This document shows positions 24,661-36,039 of a stretch of DNA of 64,000 bases, piece after piece. Numbering within the stretch: position 1 is the stretch's first letter; each line of letters begins with the position of its first letter. The position numbers and the translations under genes were made by a program. The notes under the pieces are model-generated. The model saw only the letters and a list, made by a program, of their open reading frames with translations, was not told the DNA's origin and ran no database searches. The stretch is taken from NCBI GenBank assembly GCA_019321725.1, contig CM033115.1, positions 14,890,673-14,954,672 of the forward strand. Reading direction: 5' to 3'. The DNA is from Paulownia fortunei. Its lineage: Eukaryota > Streptophyta > Magnoliopsida > Lamiales > Paulowniaceae.

Positions 24661-25116
24661 CCACTTCCTCCTGCCCTCATATAACTGATAATTTCAAGCA
24701 TCAAATGTAAGAGAATGACCTTCCAATCTTGGAGGGTTGGGGTAATAGTTTTTGGTAGGTTGGTGGGATTGGAGAGAAACGTGACTAATTTTTCCCTCCC
24801 ATTTTTGTCTAGGTGGCATTTGCAAGATTTTTTTTTTTTTTGTTTCACCAAAATATTTCACCTTATCGCCATGTCATCTATTTTGCCTCTAATTATAAAA
24901 AATACCCAAATTATGTTACACGTCAGCAGAAACCGGTGATAGATTTGGCCATGTTAGCAATTCCCCATAAAATTAGAGTTTTCCGATGAAACTTGGACCA
25001 AATGTGCCAAATTTAGAAATTTAATGCACTAAAATCAAATGTTGCCACTTTAACGGACTAAATCTCTACATAGGCCAACATAAAGGACAAACTTTGTCTT
25101 TATCCCAATTACTATT

Positions 25117-27120
25117 TATTTCATTAATCATGTCAAAATGATCTCCCAACTAGATTTTTTTTTCCAAAAGGAATATATGTCTATTGCTTGCCTAAAGTAG
25201 TTTCCTCCTATTGATAAAAATTTAGATAGAACGAATTTCGGCATTTTTTTTGTTATCTTTTTTAAGGCGCTTTAAGTATACCTGGATCGTTTTACTTTAT
25301 TTAAAATATACATAAGTCCTATTGTAAGTAATTTATAAATTTAAATAACAGCGATATTTTCATTTGGCACAATAATTATAAAATCTTTTTTCAGTCATTG
25401 GTCATATTATGTAGGATGAATATAGCAAGGACAAGACTATGAATTACGATGGATGTGATAAAATTAGAAAAGATTGAATGAGAAAAAAGAACACTAATAA
25501 TGTGGAAAAAAAAAGCCTTAGAAAATAAAGTATAAAAGAATTATTTAAGGATATTTGAGTTTGATCGGTGAAGCTGATTAATTGTAGTCGAGAAAATTGA
25601 TGATATTTGTTTGATAGGAACTTTAGAGGAAGAGGTTACCTTGAATTCTTTGGAATGACTTAATTTCATGTGTTTATAAGTGACATGTAATTAGTAGTTT
25701 CATCAAGCGACAACTACTTGACAAAAATAAGCTCACATGAAACATCAAACTACTTATTAAATATATTGACGTAATGTTTTCACCGTCTTGTTATTTAGCA
25801 AAATCAGTAGATAAATAGTAGTTTCCAGCCGCATATTCAAATGATAATATGTCTCTATGCCACATTGTTATGTAGTAACTATCAAATAGGTGTTTTTGCT
25901 TGTACTTCTTTTTTCTACACATAACTCACCCAATATGTGCAATAGGCTTGTTTGTTACATAATGTCTTCAATGGACATGGATGAGAGCGGTTTAAGAGGA
26001 TTTTAAATAATTAATCTCAAGAGACATAAGTAATGTTATATTGATGTATGGCTAGTTGTGTTTCCTGTAGTGGATTGGAATCCGATATAATTACTATGAC
26101 CGTGTGTGATTGAAAATTTATTGGTATTATATCATAAAAGCCAACAATTCTATTGCTTTGGCTTTGCATTGTAAAGGCAACGAACTTTTAAAAAATTTAA
26201 AACATTGTTATGCTTAACTCATTCAATGTACTTCTCCACCATAAGTCATTCAGCTTGAAGTATTATTGTATCTAAATATCCTCAAGTTAGATTGTAATAG
26301 CCAAATTGTGATATCCCATCGGTTGTGGGATAAAATTTTGAATAATTTATAAGTGAATATAATAGACTCCTATTCTAAAAATAATGCGTGTTTCCTTGAT
26401 TGCTTTATGCATATTACTTCTTTGTTTTCTATATTTATTGATACTTCATTTTTTGTATCATCTTCATCATCATAAGTCTTGTATAAACTGTGAATATTAA
26501 GCATATACAAGGTATTATTTCATCTCAGGACTGAATTTGGTCTGACCCAAACCAAATATATGATAAATGAATTGTATACTTACTATGTGATTGATCTGCA
26601 AAACAACCAATCACAAAGCAAGTGTTACTGCACTCATCATATAGTTAGTTGATTGTTGCCAAATCTGGTCGAAACAAGAACTTTCCGAACAAAAATATTC
26701 CATACTAATTTTAGGGGTATTATGAAATAATTGAGATTGGGTTCATCCATCATTATTTTAGGGATATTCCATATTATTTTTTCTTAAAATGCAGCTAGGA
26801 TGCCGGACCTCCAAAATTATTGCAGGGCTCAAACCGAGCTTAAATCTGATTTTATGTTTAATAAAGCTCTGGAATATGCAATCAAGGAGAAACTTTGTTG
26901 AGGTCGATGAATTAAAAGCAAAAGCTACTAAATAATGCATGAAAATGATTAAGGTTTTATGCAGTGCCTGAATTCTTCAATTAGTTGTATTTGGTTTGTG
27001 TAATTTAGTTGAGGTACATGGATCACTTTGATTATGAACTGTTGTGAGACTGTATAATGTGATCCTCTTAATAGTTTTTATTTTCAATTTTTCCTAGGTT
27101 ACTTTTAATTGATTATTTTT
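25117..27120. other. Intergenic, no gene recognised
   Basis: AT-rich sequence with only short chance frames. No splice-bounded coding, element termini or tRNA boxes were seen. Confidence 0.5.
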
Positions 27121-27420
27121 GTAATACTTGCACTAGAGTTATGGAACTCAATATAGTGAAATTATAACAAAAGTTAACCTAGGAATATGGTCAATTTTAG
27201 GCCTCGATTTTTAGGACTCAATATGGTGAAGTTATAACTAAAGTTATGTAATATTTTAGGACTCAACCCTCGTGTAATAATTAGTACACTAAAGCTGCAC
27301 TAAATTTATGGGACTCAATATCGTTAGTCACTAATACTTGCACTAAAGTTGCATAAGAAGGTCGGGACTAATTTTGTAAAGTTCTTAGTTACGAGAACAA
27401 AAATGCAATTAATTAGAACA
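27120..27420 (+). repeat. Degenerate short repeats of a 'GGACTCAATATGGTGAA' motif
   Basis: Variants of 'ggactcaatatggtgaagtt' and 'acttgcactaaagttgca' occur several times (near 27125, 27207, 27243, 27310, 27335). They look like remains of a dispersed element with internal repeats. No termini were identified. Confidence 0.4.
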
Positions 27421-27595
27421 AAGGTCTACTTTGTTTTGTGCCCACATATTGAGAGAAGCTTTTCCATTTTTGAGTCCCAGAATATGAGGGTTACTATGTC
27501 TTTCAAAAAGTTTCACATTGAATCTCGTATATTAGCCCTCCTTTCACTGTAGCTATTGCCAATAACTTTTTCGATTACAAAGCTGCCACTAAATT

Positions 27596-27785
27596 TTAAA
27601 TTTTCCTTTTTTTTGTTTTTTTTTATTGCCTTTTCTTTCCCTTTTATCATTTTTCTTCTTTTTCACATTTTTCCCTTTTCTTCTTTTATTGCCTCTTTTA
27701 TTTTTCTTTTCTTTCCTTTTTTCCCTTTTTTCTCTTTTTCTCTTCCATTTCCTTTTTCTTCCTTGTTTTCTTTCCCTTTCTATAT
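27596..27785 (+). repeat. Polypyrimidine (C/T) tract
   Basis: A C/T-only stretch of about 190 bp with TTTTCCCTTTT-type phrases. Open frames on both strands here are low-complexity artefacts. Confidence 0.85.
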
Positions 27786-27879
27786 GCAATGGATAGTTTG
27801 ATCTAATGGGTGCAAGATATTTTTCAAAATAATCTTTTTTCAAGAGAATTTAAAGATTATCTATATGCATGGCCCAACT

Positions 27880-28640
27880 TGATTTTTAAATGAGTTTAGT
27901 AGTTATAATAATGTTAAATCACATTTGAATGGAAGGATTTGAATTTGAGGGAATGATTTCAAATGATTAATTTTAAGATAGATTTGAAATACATCACAAT
28001 GATTCCAAAAATAGTTCAAATAAAAGTTTAAAGATTTGAAATCCATTGAATTATAAGATTATCTAAACAAACTCAATGAATTTGTTATTATGAATTTGAA
28101 ATTTTTAGATTCAAATCCATCAATTCAAATGAACCTTAAGGTTTTCGTTATTAAACTGAAAAAACAACATTCTAGCATAACTTTTCAGTTTACTTTCGAA
28201 AGTAAATCAATATTAAAAAATAAAAACATGATTTGTTTATATTTAAAAAAAAATGCATTCAATTAAAAAATTAATGCTATTATTTTTTTGGAGTACCCAC
28301 AAATATTGTCTCATTTTTCAAAATGAAAATCTTTTTCAAAAGATACTCAACCAATAATGATGTGATACTAGTAATTAATTATTATTACTTTGAAGAAAAA
28401 AAATGGTAAAGAGACCTAAAACTTTTTATCATGCTTGATATCATTATAAGAAATAATTTAGGAAATGTGTTGGAAAATGTGGAAATAAGATTCTCTCCAA
28501 TTTGTGCGAAAATAAAAATAAATTTAGATTGGTGATTTTGATATTGTAGATATAATATACTTCCATAAATAAATATATTTGCTTTTCATTGTCTTCAATA
28601 TTATGAAATTAAGAAAATGCGTTTGTATTAATTTTCAAAC
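27880..28640. other. Intergenic AT-rich stretch
   Basis: Repeated 'gatttgaaat'/'aatccattgaatt' phrases near 27930-28130 suggest an old degenerate repeat. No coding was recognised. Confidence 0.45.
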
Positions 28641-28768
28641 CCCTCAATTTGAACAACATAAGTATGTTGGGAATGCGAGATGGCCCCAAAAATCATAACA
28701 AAAATCAGATAACAAATAGTTTAATCAAAACAAAAACCAAAGTACCAAGAAACATAATTTCACATCCT

Positions 28769-29015
28769 CAACGTGAATGCCAATATGATCGTACTATTGA
28801 AAGATGTGCTCGACCAATGGCTTTCGCTTCCTGATACAAAGAAAGTTGCTCAAGAAGTGGTGTCCATAACGAAGCTAGCATTAGAATGTGTCCATCAAAG
28901 CCCCAGTCTCGACCAACCATGCAACAAGTTTGTTTGCAGCTATCAAAGAGAAAAAACACCTCTAAGAGACGTACTCACATTCATCACCATGGATCAATGG
29001 TATAAAAATAATGTT
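28769..29015 (+). pseudogene. Relic of an LRR receptor-like kinase C-terminus
   Basis: The frame from about 28769 reads LLKDVLDQWLSLPD, then VAQEVVSITKLALECVHQSP. This matches the end of the kinase domain in leucine-rich-repeat receptor kinases of the MIK2 group (…LKDVLDQRL…EEVV…KIAL…CLH…). A one-base loss near 28911 moves the RPTMQQV block into another frame, and an extra A near 28957 restores the first frame for KTPLRDVLTFITMDQ. The rest of the kinase, the membrane segment and the LRRs are absent. Such kinases act at the plasma membrane in signalling; this ~80-residue fragment cannot. There is no retrotransposition signature, so fragment capture or gene decay are both possible. Confidence 0.7.
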
Positions 29016-29186
29016 TAATATCTTCTTATTTGTCTTAGAAAGATCGATATTCCATTCACAGTCTGAAAATTGTTTCAGATTTCTGGGCTGGATGTAAAAC
29101 TGGGATAGCTGTGACTAATATACTTTCTTGTCTGCATTATTAAGATACACATGAGCTAAATGATGGATTTGTATTGATCATTTTGG

Positions 29187-29685
29187 TTAGTCAGAAGTTA
29201 TGAAGTTAATGGCTAAGTCTGGGAAGTCATTACTTCCTTCAGAATCAACTAGTAAGTTTCTGGCTAAATCATGTGCTACCGTATATGCTTGCTTTCCATG
29301 GCCAATTTCCTCCAAGGCTTTCAGTAAGCCTGCAAAACAAGGCTTAGGAGTGCTGGGGTTTACCCAACAAAAACCTTCCAATGCTTAACTTAGAAATATC
29401 TCTAGAGTGCATGCTGGGCAAAATTGAATTTACATGAGGCAGACTTATCTCAGTCAGCTCTAGCGAGAACAATTACCACGGTCTCTCTTTGGATAAGTAT
29501 CCCGACCAGGATACTATGTTGGCCTTTGCCGCCCAAGCCAACCTAAATATTACATCCTTCTCTGAAGCCTTGGGCATACCCAGCATATCAAACAGTTCGA
29601 CACATGAACCTTCCTCTAGAACAAACCTAGCACACTTAGAATGTGGCCCAACTACTTGGGCCTAGTAGCCAAATCTAATTTAGGC
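29187..29685 (-). pseudogene. Unidentified protein-coding relic
   Basis: Reading leftward from about 29685, one frame gives FGY-stop-AQVVGPHSKC, then FVLEEGSCVELFDMLGMPK, then LAWAAKANIVSWSGYLSKER. An in-frame TAA follows, then LELTEISLPHVNSILPSM. After a one-base frameshift near 29355 it reads LLKALEEIGHGKQAYTVAHD and ends ...LAINFITSD at TAA 29187. About 160 residues of sensible, non-repetitive protein with only three stops and one shift indicate a real gene in recent ancestry. No intron fits: the only GT..AG pair near the shift would be 34 nt, too short for a plant intron. I do not recognise the family. Confidence 0.5.
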
Positions 29686-29869
29686 TACATCTATAAGGAA
29701 GTCAACACAAGTGGCACCAAGCATTTTAAAATAGATATATTCCATCCCACTAGTTTATTTCTTGTTGCAATCTTGATCCTACCAGACAATAACTTTTGGA
29801 CGAAAAAATATCGTTGTTGGAGAAAAATTTAGTTTAAGTGCACAGACATTATATATAGTTATAAAATGT

Positions 29870-30312
29870 TACTATTTTTTTTTTTCATTTTCTATTATCC
29901 TCTTTTCTCCTTCCATTTTCGTCTCTTCTTATGGTTTCCTTTTTCCTTCATCCATTTCATCATTTTGATTTTTTCTACATTTTTTAGTTCTCTCCCTTTT
30001 TTATTTTTCTCTTTTACTCTTCTATTTCTTTATCTATTTTTTTTTCTTTTTCTTTTCCCTTCCTTTCCTATTTTGTCTTTTTCTCATTCCTTTTTTTCTT
30101 TTCTCTCCCTTTTTTGCTCCATTTTTTTCCTCTCTTTTTTCTATTTCTCCTTTTTTCCTCCATTTATTCTTGCTATTTTTTCAACTTTTATTTTTCTCTT
30201 CCTTTTGTGATCTATTTGTCCTCTTTCTCTCTATGTCCATTTTTTTATTTGACTCTTTTGTTTCCCTTTTTTAGTTTTTTTCTTTTTTCTTTTCTTTTCT
30301 CTCCCTATTTGA
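29870..30312 (+). repeat. Long polypyrimidine (C/T) tract
   Basis: About 440 bp of nearly pure T and C, the longest in the window. Phe/Ser/Leu-rich open frames in it are artefacts. No terminal repeats were identified around it. Confidence 0.85.
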
Positions 30313-30359
30313 ACATGAGTCAAACTTCGTTATAAAACTCATATTGGTAATACTATAGG

Positions 30360-30700
30360 ATCAAGTGTCTACCATTATAGTAAAGATTATAGTGAATTGA
30401 AAAAATACAATTTTAATTTTTAAATCGTACAATAACACAACTACCTTTTTGCGATTGTGAACCCCACCAAAAAGATAATTGGTGTCATATAGGCCAATAA
30501 TTCATTCCTCTCAATTGTCCAATGACAATTGTTGCAATACAGGGAACAATTCTTACCATAGCAATTGGAACATTGACATTAGTTTTGATACTACTGTAGG
30601 TAAGAGTATGACATAAAATCTCATGCAACTTATTTCTAAGATATGATGCTATAAATATGTCAAATTTGAGTATTCATAAATCAAAGAGTTTTTATTAAAA
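30360..30700. other. Intergenic, nothing recognised
   Basis: AT-rich sequence between the polypyrimidine tract and the chromovirus-like LTR. No coding or element ends were seen. Confidence 0.4.
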
Positions 30701-33030
30701 ATCTTTTCATTTTATTGAGCCATTGGCCCACCTACTATGTACCGGAAAGAGTTCTACACAATATCAATAATCAAATGGCCATAAATAAATTGACTTAGTC
30801 CAGGGGCCATATCCTAGGAACACCAGAGGTCCACCCCCTATCTTCCCCTGTAATCCTCCAGAAGTCTTCCTACCGATGGAGTCAATAAGGATACAGTCAA
30901 GTAATTCACCCTCTCGTAACCACTAGAGGCACACCTCCTATCAACCCCTATGATCCTTTGAGAAGTAACATTCACGATGCCCCAAAATATCACATAAGCA
31001 CACCTCGCATGCCTCGGTATACTAGTAGTGGCCAACCAAAATATTTTTCTTCTGAAAATCATGTCTCAAATCGTAAAGTGCAAGCAAGAACCTCCACTAT
31101 ACTCATATGTCGTGCATGTACACGTAAACGCTCATGAATGGTATGTTCAATTTGAAATGCAAGTCATCTTGCTCTCAACATATTTCAAGAGTCATAAAAC
31201 TCTTAAGGTACATACTATACTTGTCATCAAATCAATTTAAATATCATCAATACATGTAGTATAAATGCTTCAAGACATACTATGTTTATGCATTGTTGTT
31301 GCAAATGAATCTTTATTTACCTTTCATTTGGTTGGTGGCTTAGTCTTGATTTGTTTATTGTTCCCCTCTAATCTTAAATATAAAATAGCTTCTAATATTA
31401 CCCAACATCAAGCGTCATTCCCAATTTGACAAGTTGAAAGCATAAAGTATCATACTAAGATATTAAACACCAAGTTATTTAGGTAACAATTAAACTTTCA
31501 CAAATTATAACCTAATCTAGTCCCTCAAATACCTTAGTTTCTCATCTTAGATACATGTAAATATCATATAATTGAAGTACTATAACTCTAATGTCATATA
31601 CCTAATTGTTAACACTCAATAGCAACATGTTTAGGTTGAAATATGCTAAGTTATCAAATGGGATAAATTCACATTTTCATATTTTCTTGTTATCCAATTT
31701 AGTTGCGTGATAATTTTGATATTACTAAGCATGTCCAATCACTCCCAATTTTTTACCAAACTTAACTAACATGTATAGCAATGTAATAATATTTTATAAT
31801 TGTCTAAAATAACTCATTTACCTCAGTAAAACCAGCCCACTTATCACTGTATAAAAATTGTAAGTTCTATCATGACAGTTTTGAATGTCGCTTTAAATAT
31901 CAAACCATATTTCAATTTATAACCTCTTCAAACTTACATACATCACCTAAAATCATATATGAACACATATATGATGAAATATATAGGTTTTAATCAAGTT
32001 ATTATACATATATAAAGTTTTAAAAATAAAAACCAACAAGTATACAGTTTCTGTCCGTAGTGATTTTTATTGCGATTTTGTAACTAAAATTCCCTCTTTT
32101 GTGAATTATAAGATCATAAATAACATCCTAACATGATTATAAATCATAATAAAAGCTTTAAAAATCATAAACCCTTAGAGAATTCAAGAACTTAAATAAA
32201 AAAATGAGTTAAGCTCGCCTATGCATAGATTTAAGCTTCTACTTGCTCCTCCTTACTTCCCTTTGCTTCCTTCACTTTTTTTCTTTACTTGGAATCACTT
32301 GAGAGCAACTTCTAAAATTTAATATGGAGGTTTAGGCTGTGAAATAGCTCACAAAATAGTTTTTGGTCATGTGTCAAGGATAGAAATGAACAAAGGTTGA
32401 GGTGGCAGCTTAAGTTGGCAAAGGTTGAGGTGTCAAGTGGTGGTTCAAATCTGATATTATTCACACATTATACAGCTCTAATATTTATTTATTTATTTAC
32501 AACCTATTTTAATTGCCTTATGATCGGATAATAAATTTTTGCCTTAATTTCTTAACCATTCATTCGGTCTCTAAACCGATTGACACCCGATTCTTAAATA
32601 ATTATCTCGTTTACATTTCTAAAATCATATGCACATATGGACCTTGTAATATATCACTAAAATCACATTATATCATGTACAATATCCCAAGTATGTTAAT
32701 TCATAGATGTATACTTTTAAAACACCTCGATCTAATTGAATCGAATCATATAAGCTTACTAGTAACACCTTTAATACTTTCAAAATTATAACATATAACC
32801 TACGAATATCCAATATATTGACCAATCTATTCTTTTTCTTATCTAAATATAGAATTACTTAATTAGAATATAGATCTCAACCACTAACATCAAGTGATAG
32901 CATTAGAGGTATAATAATTAAGAATGCTATATAAGATGTCATGTAGATATTAATAAAAATTAACATATAAGTAGCATGTAGTGTATGAATCATATTGAGC
33001 AAGTGAGTAGTGTGAGGCTTGAGTATTACA
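30700..33030 (-). mobile_element. Chromovirus-like LTR (solo or truncated), minus strand
   Basis: Read from the right, the block starts TGTAATACTCAAG at 33030, the usual opening of Tekay/Del-type gypsy LTRs. It continues with CACTTGACACCTCAACC and GTGAGCTATTTCACAGCC (upstream and leader-like). It ends in a GC-richer part with GACTCCATCGGTAGGAAGA and a related 'accactagaggcacacctcc' copy. No gag or pol adjoins it, so a solo LTR is likely. The left end and a 5-bp target duplication could not be fixed, so the left coordinate is approximate. Confidence 0.45.
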
Positions 33031-33031
33031 G

Positions 33032-33170
33032 TGAGGAAGTTTTTTCTCTACCGCGCTAAATGTTGGGATAAGGAAGTTTTCCCCCACCGCACTAAGTGTT
33101 GGGATGAGAAAGTTTTTCCTCTACCGTGCTAAGTGCTGGGGTAAGGACGTTTTACCTCTATCTCTTCTAT
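33032..33170 (+). repeat. 37-bp minisatellite, ~3.6 copies
   Basis: AGGAAGTTTT...CTACCG.GCTAA.TGTTGGGATA recurs at 33034, 33071, 33107 and 33144, giving steps of 37, 36 and 37 bp with a few substitutions per copy. It directly abuts the chromovirus-like LTR start. Confidence 0.8.
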
Positions 33171-33399
33171 GTATCCTTGTGTGTGGCGTGGAGGTTTCTT
33201 AAGGTGCACTTGTCGAGGATTAAGCTCCCCAGGGCACTGCTACTACTTCTAGTTAGGATGGCATTTGCATTTACATCCTCATGTGATGATTTATTAATCA
33301 ACTTTCATATTTCTTTTCTTGTTGGGGATTGTTGATTCACTATGACGTGTGTTAGACAACTTTTTACATATGGATGTATTGTCACATTTTAGACTTCTT

Positions 33400-34998
33400 A
33401 CAGGCAAGTACTTTGATGTGTTACTAATAAGTTGGTTTTATATCAATAATTCATGTCTTTTGATTAATATTTGATTTGTTTTCAAGTCTTTATTTTAATT
33501 TTTATGTATTTTGTTTGAATCTTGTAGGTAATGTCAAAATAAAAAAAATAGAAAGAAATAAAAGCTTGGTTGAAACTTTGAAAGAACTCATATTGTACTA
33601 CTACTGATGGCAGTATTTGTATTTCAATCATAAGTCTTTGATTCAAAATTCTATTGACTTGATTCTTAATCCATTGGAAATCCAGGAAATATTTCTACAA
33701 CTTTTATGTTTACACAAAATCCAGTTCCTATGATTTCAATAAGAAACATCGAGTTTAAAAGCCAACACTGGACTGAACATTTCTTATATGATATATCTTG
33801 GTATTTTAAGCATAACTCTCTCCACAGATGTCCTATAGTAATGATTCATGATGATATAGAAATCTAAGAGACAGTGCTAGAAATCATATGAAGACACTGA
33901 AAGTCGATTTAGCTTAGAAAAGGATGCAAAATCAGTTGAAAGAGGCTATATATACTGTAGAAACAGGTTTTGGACAAAATGTGCAGTGTCTTGTTGTGCA
34001 TAGTTGTCCAGTCATCGTCTACATTTTGCAACGTGGATAGGAGGGGTAAAATGGATTTTTAGCCCTCCTTAGGGTATCTCCGGTTTGATTTTAAGGACCC
34101 TAAAGAGCCTCCAAAGGTAATCTTGGACAGGAGAAGTTGTTTTGGATAGAAGAAGCCATTCATGGTGAGAAGAGAGTCATTCTTGAAGACAATGAAGTTA
34201 TTCTTGGAGACAAGGAGAGCTCCAACCATTCCTCTCACTTCACAAATTGGTAAATAATTTTCATATTCTTTCTTATGTATTTCTTGAAGTTATATTCACA
34301 CATAATGAACTAAACATTTTTTTCTAGAGGATGATGTAACTTTATTTGATCCTATGTTTTGAATTCCAAATAATATTAGTTCAAGTTATTCATCTTATTT
34401 GTGTTATCTTTTTTAGTATTGTATCTTGATTATTTGGCCATTAATTGAGAGTGTTTGATGTATGAGATTCGACACTCAGGAGAGAGAATATTATATATGA
34501 TTATAAAGGTAGCATAACTCAGAAATTATAGAGTTGAGAATCTTATGAAACCTTTGAAGTTTTGAAAAAGAATTTATTGAACTTTTGTAGAGTTTTATTC
34601 TTGAGTTTTTATAGAGATATTAAAATTCATATTAGAACTCATAATTAATTCGACACTTGAGAGAGAGAATTAATGAGCATAGTAATTCTTAATTTGCATG
34701 TGTTGTTGACTTAAATTGGTATGTTTTGGAAGGAAGAACATAGGTGATAATTAGGTGAGTTATTCCTCTAGAATTTTTTATTCATAAGGTGTTTGTTGTA
34801 TTACTTTTAAGAACTCCACTCTTGTCTTTATATTTTTTTATCTTATTCTACTTTGTTTGTCAATCATCACTTGATTTTATAAATAAAATTAGGACTATTT
34901 GAACTACAATATTTGCTGAAATTTTTTATTACAATTCTTGTGGATACGATACTCAACTCACCATTGTATTGAAACTTAACACCGTGCACTTGCGGTTT
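33400..34998 (+). mobile_element. Athila-like LTR remnant, plus strand
   Basis: The end block TTGTGGATACGATACTC (from 34939) and CCGTGCACTTGCGG (34983-34996) is typical of the 3' end of plant gypsy LTRs. The middle contains the leader-like GAAGCCATTCATGGTGAGA and two related 'cgacact..gagagagagaatta' stretches (34470 and 34650). The left border is uncertain. No primer-binding site follows; at about 35000 the sequence switches to the 3' region of the minus-strand Tat-like element. Confidence 0.45.
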
Positions 34999-35516
34999 GT
35001 AAAATATTTCATGAATAGTTATCTCGATTTATTCTACACTTCTTATAGGTAAGTGTTATAACGTCTTACCATGAGTCTCGTAGGCTTTTTATAGATAAAT
35101 ATTTTGGCGCACAACCATCATTATTTTGAACGAATTCTTATAGGTAGGTTTTCTCATCCCCAAAGTACAAAAATAACGAGTTCGATTAGAGTGTAATAAG
35201 TTAATTTTGAAAAAATAATCCTATTAACAATTCAAAAGAAAGTTTGCATCGAGGAAGTCGATAACACTGCCTCAAAGACAACTACTATCCCACTTGGGGG
35301 AAAAAGAAAATGCTTAAACAAAAATACAAGTAAATAAGCTGAACAAGCAACTTAGTTTCTACACCACCTTGGTACAGGTAGGCGCTCACTCCATTCGCCA
35401 TCTTACTCCATCATAGCTATTCTTTTCTTCTTGCTCCCTTCTTCTTCTCTGGAAAATGTTCCGCCCTCGTCGGGCTGACCAAGTAAAGCCTTTGTCTTCT
35501 CTTTCTCAAGAGGTAA

Positions 35517-36035
35517 TTAGCATTCTCTCCCCGCCCTTATTTCACCAACAACTTTCCCAATTCCCTCAAGAGTAGGGAACTTTACCTTTAGATAGTACAT
35601 AGAGACCACCATTTGGAAAAATTTGAAGTTGGGCATCCCCAATATCACATTATAGGCTGAGGGGGCCTTCACTACTAGAAATTTCACTACTTTGGTAGAC
35701 TGCTTGGGAAGTGACCTTAAAGATAAGGGGAAAGTGACTTTCTCGATAGCTTCCACCATGTTGACCTTGTTGAGTTGAGCATTATCTATCCTGAACTGAG
35801 CAAATGTGTTATAAAATATAATATCAATGGAATTCCTACTATCTATTAAGACCTTTTTTACTAGAAAGTTGGCCAACATTAAAAATATCACAACAACATC
35901 ATTATTCAACTCCTTTGATAGATCCAAATCATGGTCCCCATGGTGATCTCTCTCCGTGGTTGGAGATGAAATATGTACTTTGTCGTAGTTAAGTTGCATG
36001 AGTATATTCTCTTCACCACTTCGATGAACACCCAC
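35517..36035 (-). pseudogene. Gypsy aspartic-protease domain (decayed)
   Basis: A 172-codon open stretch. Its centre reads VKKVLIDSRNSIDIIFYNTF, corresponding to the plant gypsy protease site (KVLVDxGSSADVLY), and later VVKAPSAYNVILGMPNF and LKVKFPTLEGIGKV-x-GE. The catalytic aspartate is followed by Ser-Arg instead of the Gly-containing triad, so the enzyme is probably inactive. The end, RAGREC, matches the usual ARECY just after protease, where a stop has replaced the continuing polyprotein. It normally cleaves the Gag-Pol polyprotein in the virus-like particle. Confidence 0.75.
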
Positions 36036-36039
36036 TTGG

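Larger units (their letters stand above)
23842..25107 (+). mobile_element. Mutator-like element with long terminal inverted repeats
   Basis: The first ~290 bp (23842-24135) and last ~290 bp (24810-25107) are inverted copies. Shared blocks include 'tttagtccgttaaa', 'tttgattttagtgcatt' and TTTTGGTGAAACAAAAAAAA. Flanks ATTGCTATT (23833-23841) and ATTACTATT (25108-25116) match at 8 of 9 positions, as expected for a 9-bp Mutator target duplication. No transposase is present. The inside holds a GC-richer stretch (24190-24310) and a polypyrimidine tract, so it may be a Pack-MULE. Confidence 0.7.

Noticed and set aside
24273..24710. 145-residue open frame rich in Phe, Ser and Leu
   Set aside because: It is the translation of a C/T tract inside a Mutator-like element, with no domain and no codon signal.
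29330..29363. GT..AG pair that would join the two halves of the unidentified pseudogene
   Set aside because: The intron would be 34 nt, below the plant minimum. A one-base frameshift explains it better.
29866..30335. Overlapping Phe/Leu-rich frames resembling membrane proteins
   Set aside because: Low-complexity polypyrimidine sequence. The hydrophobicity is compositional.
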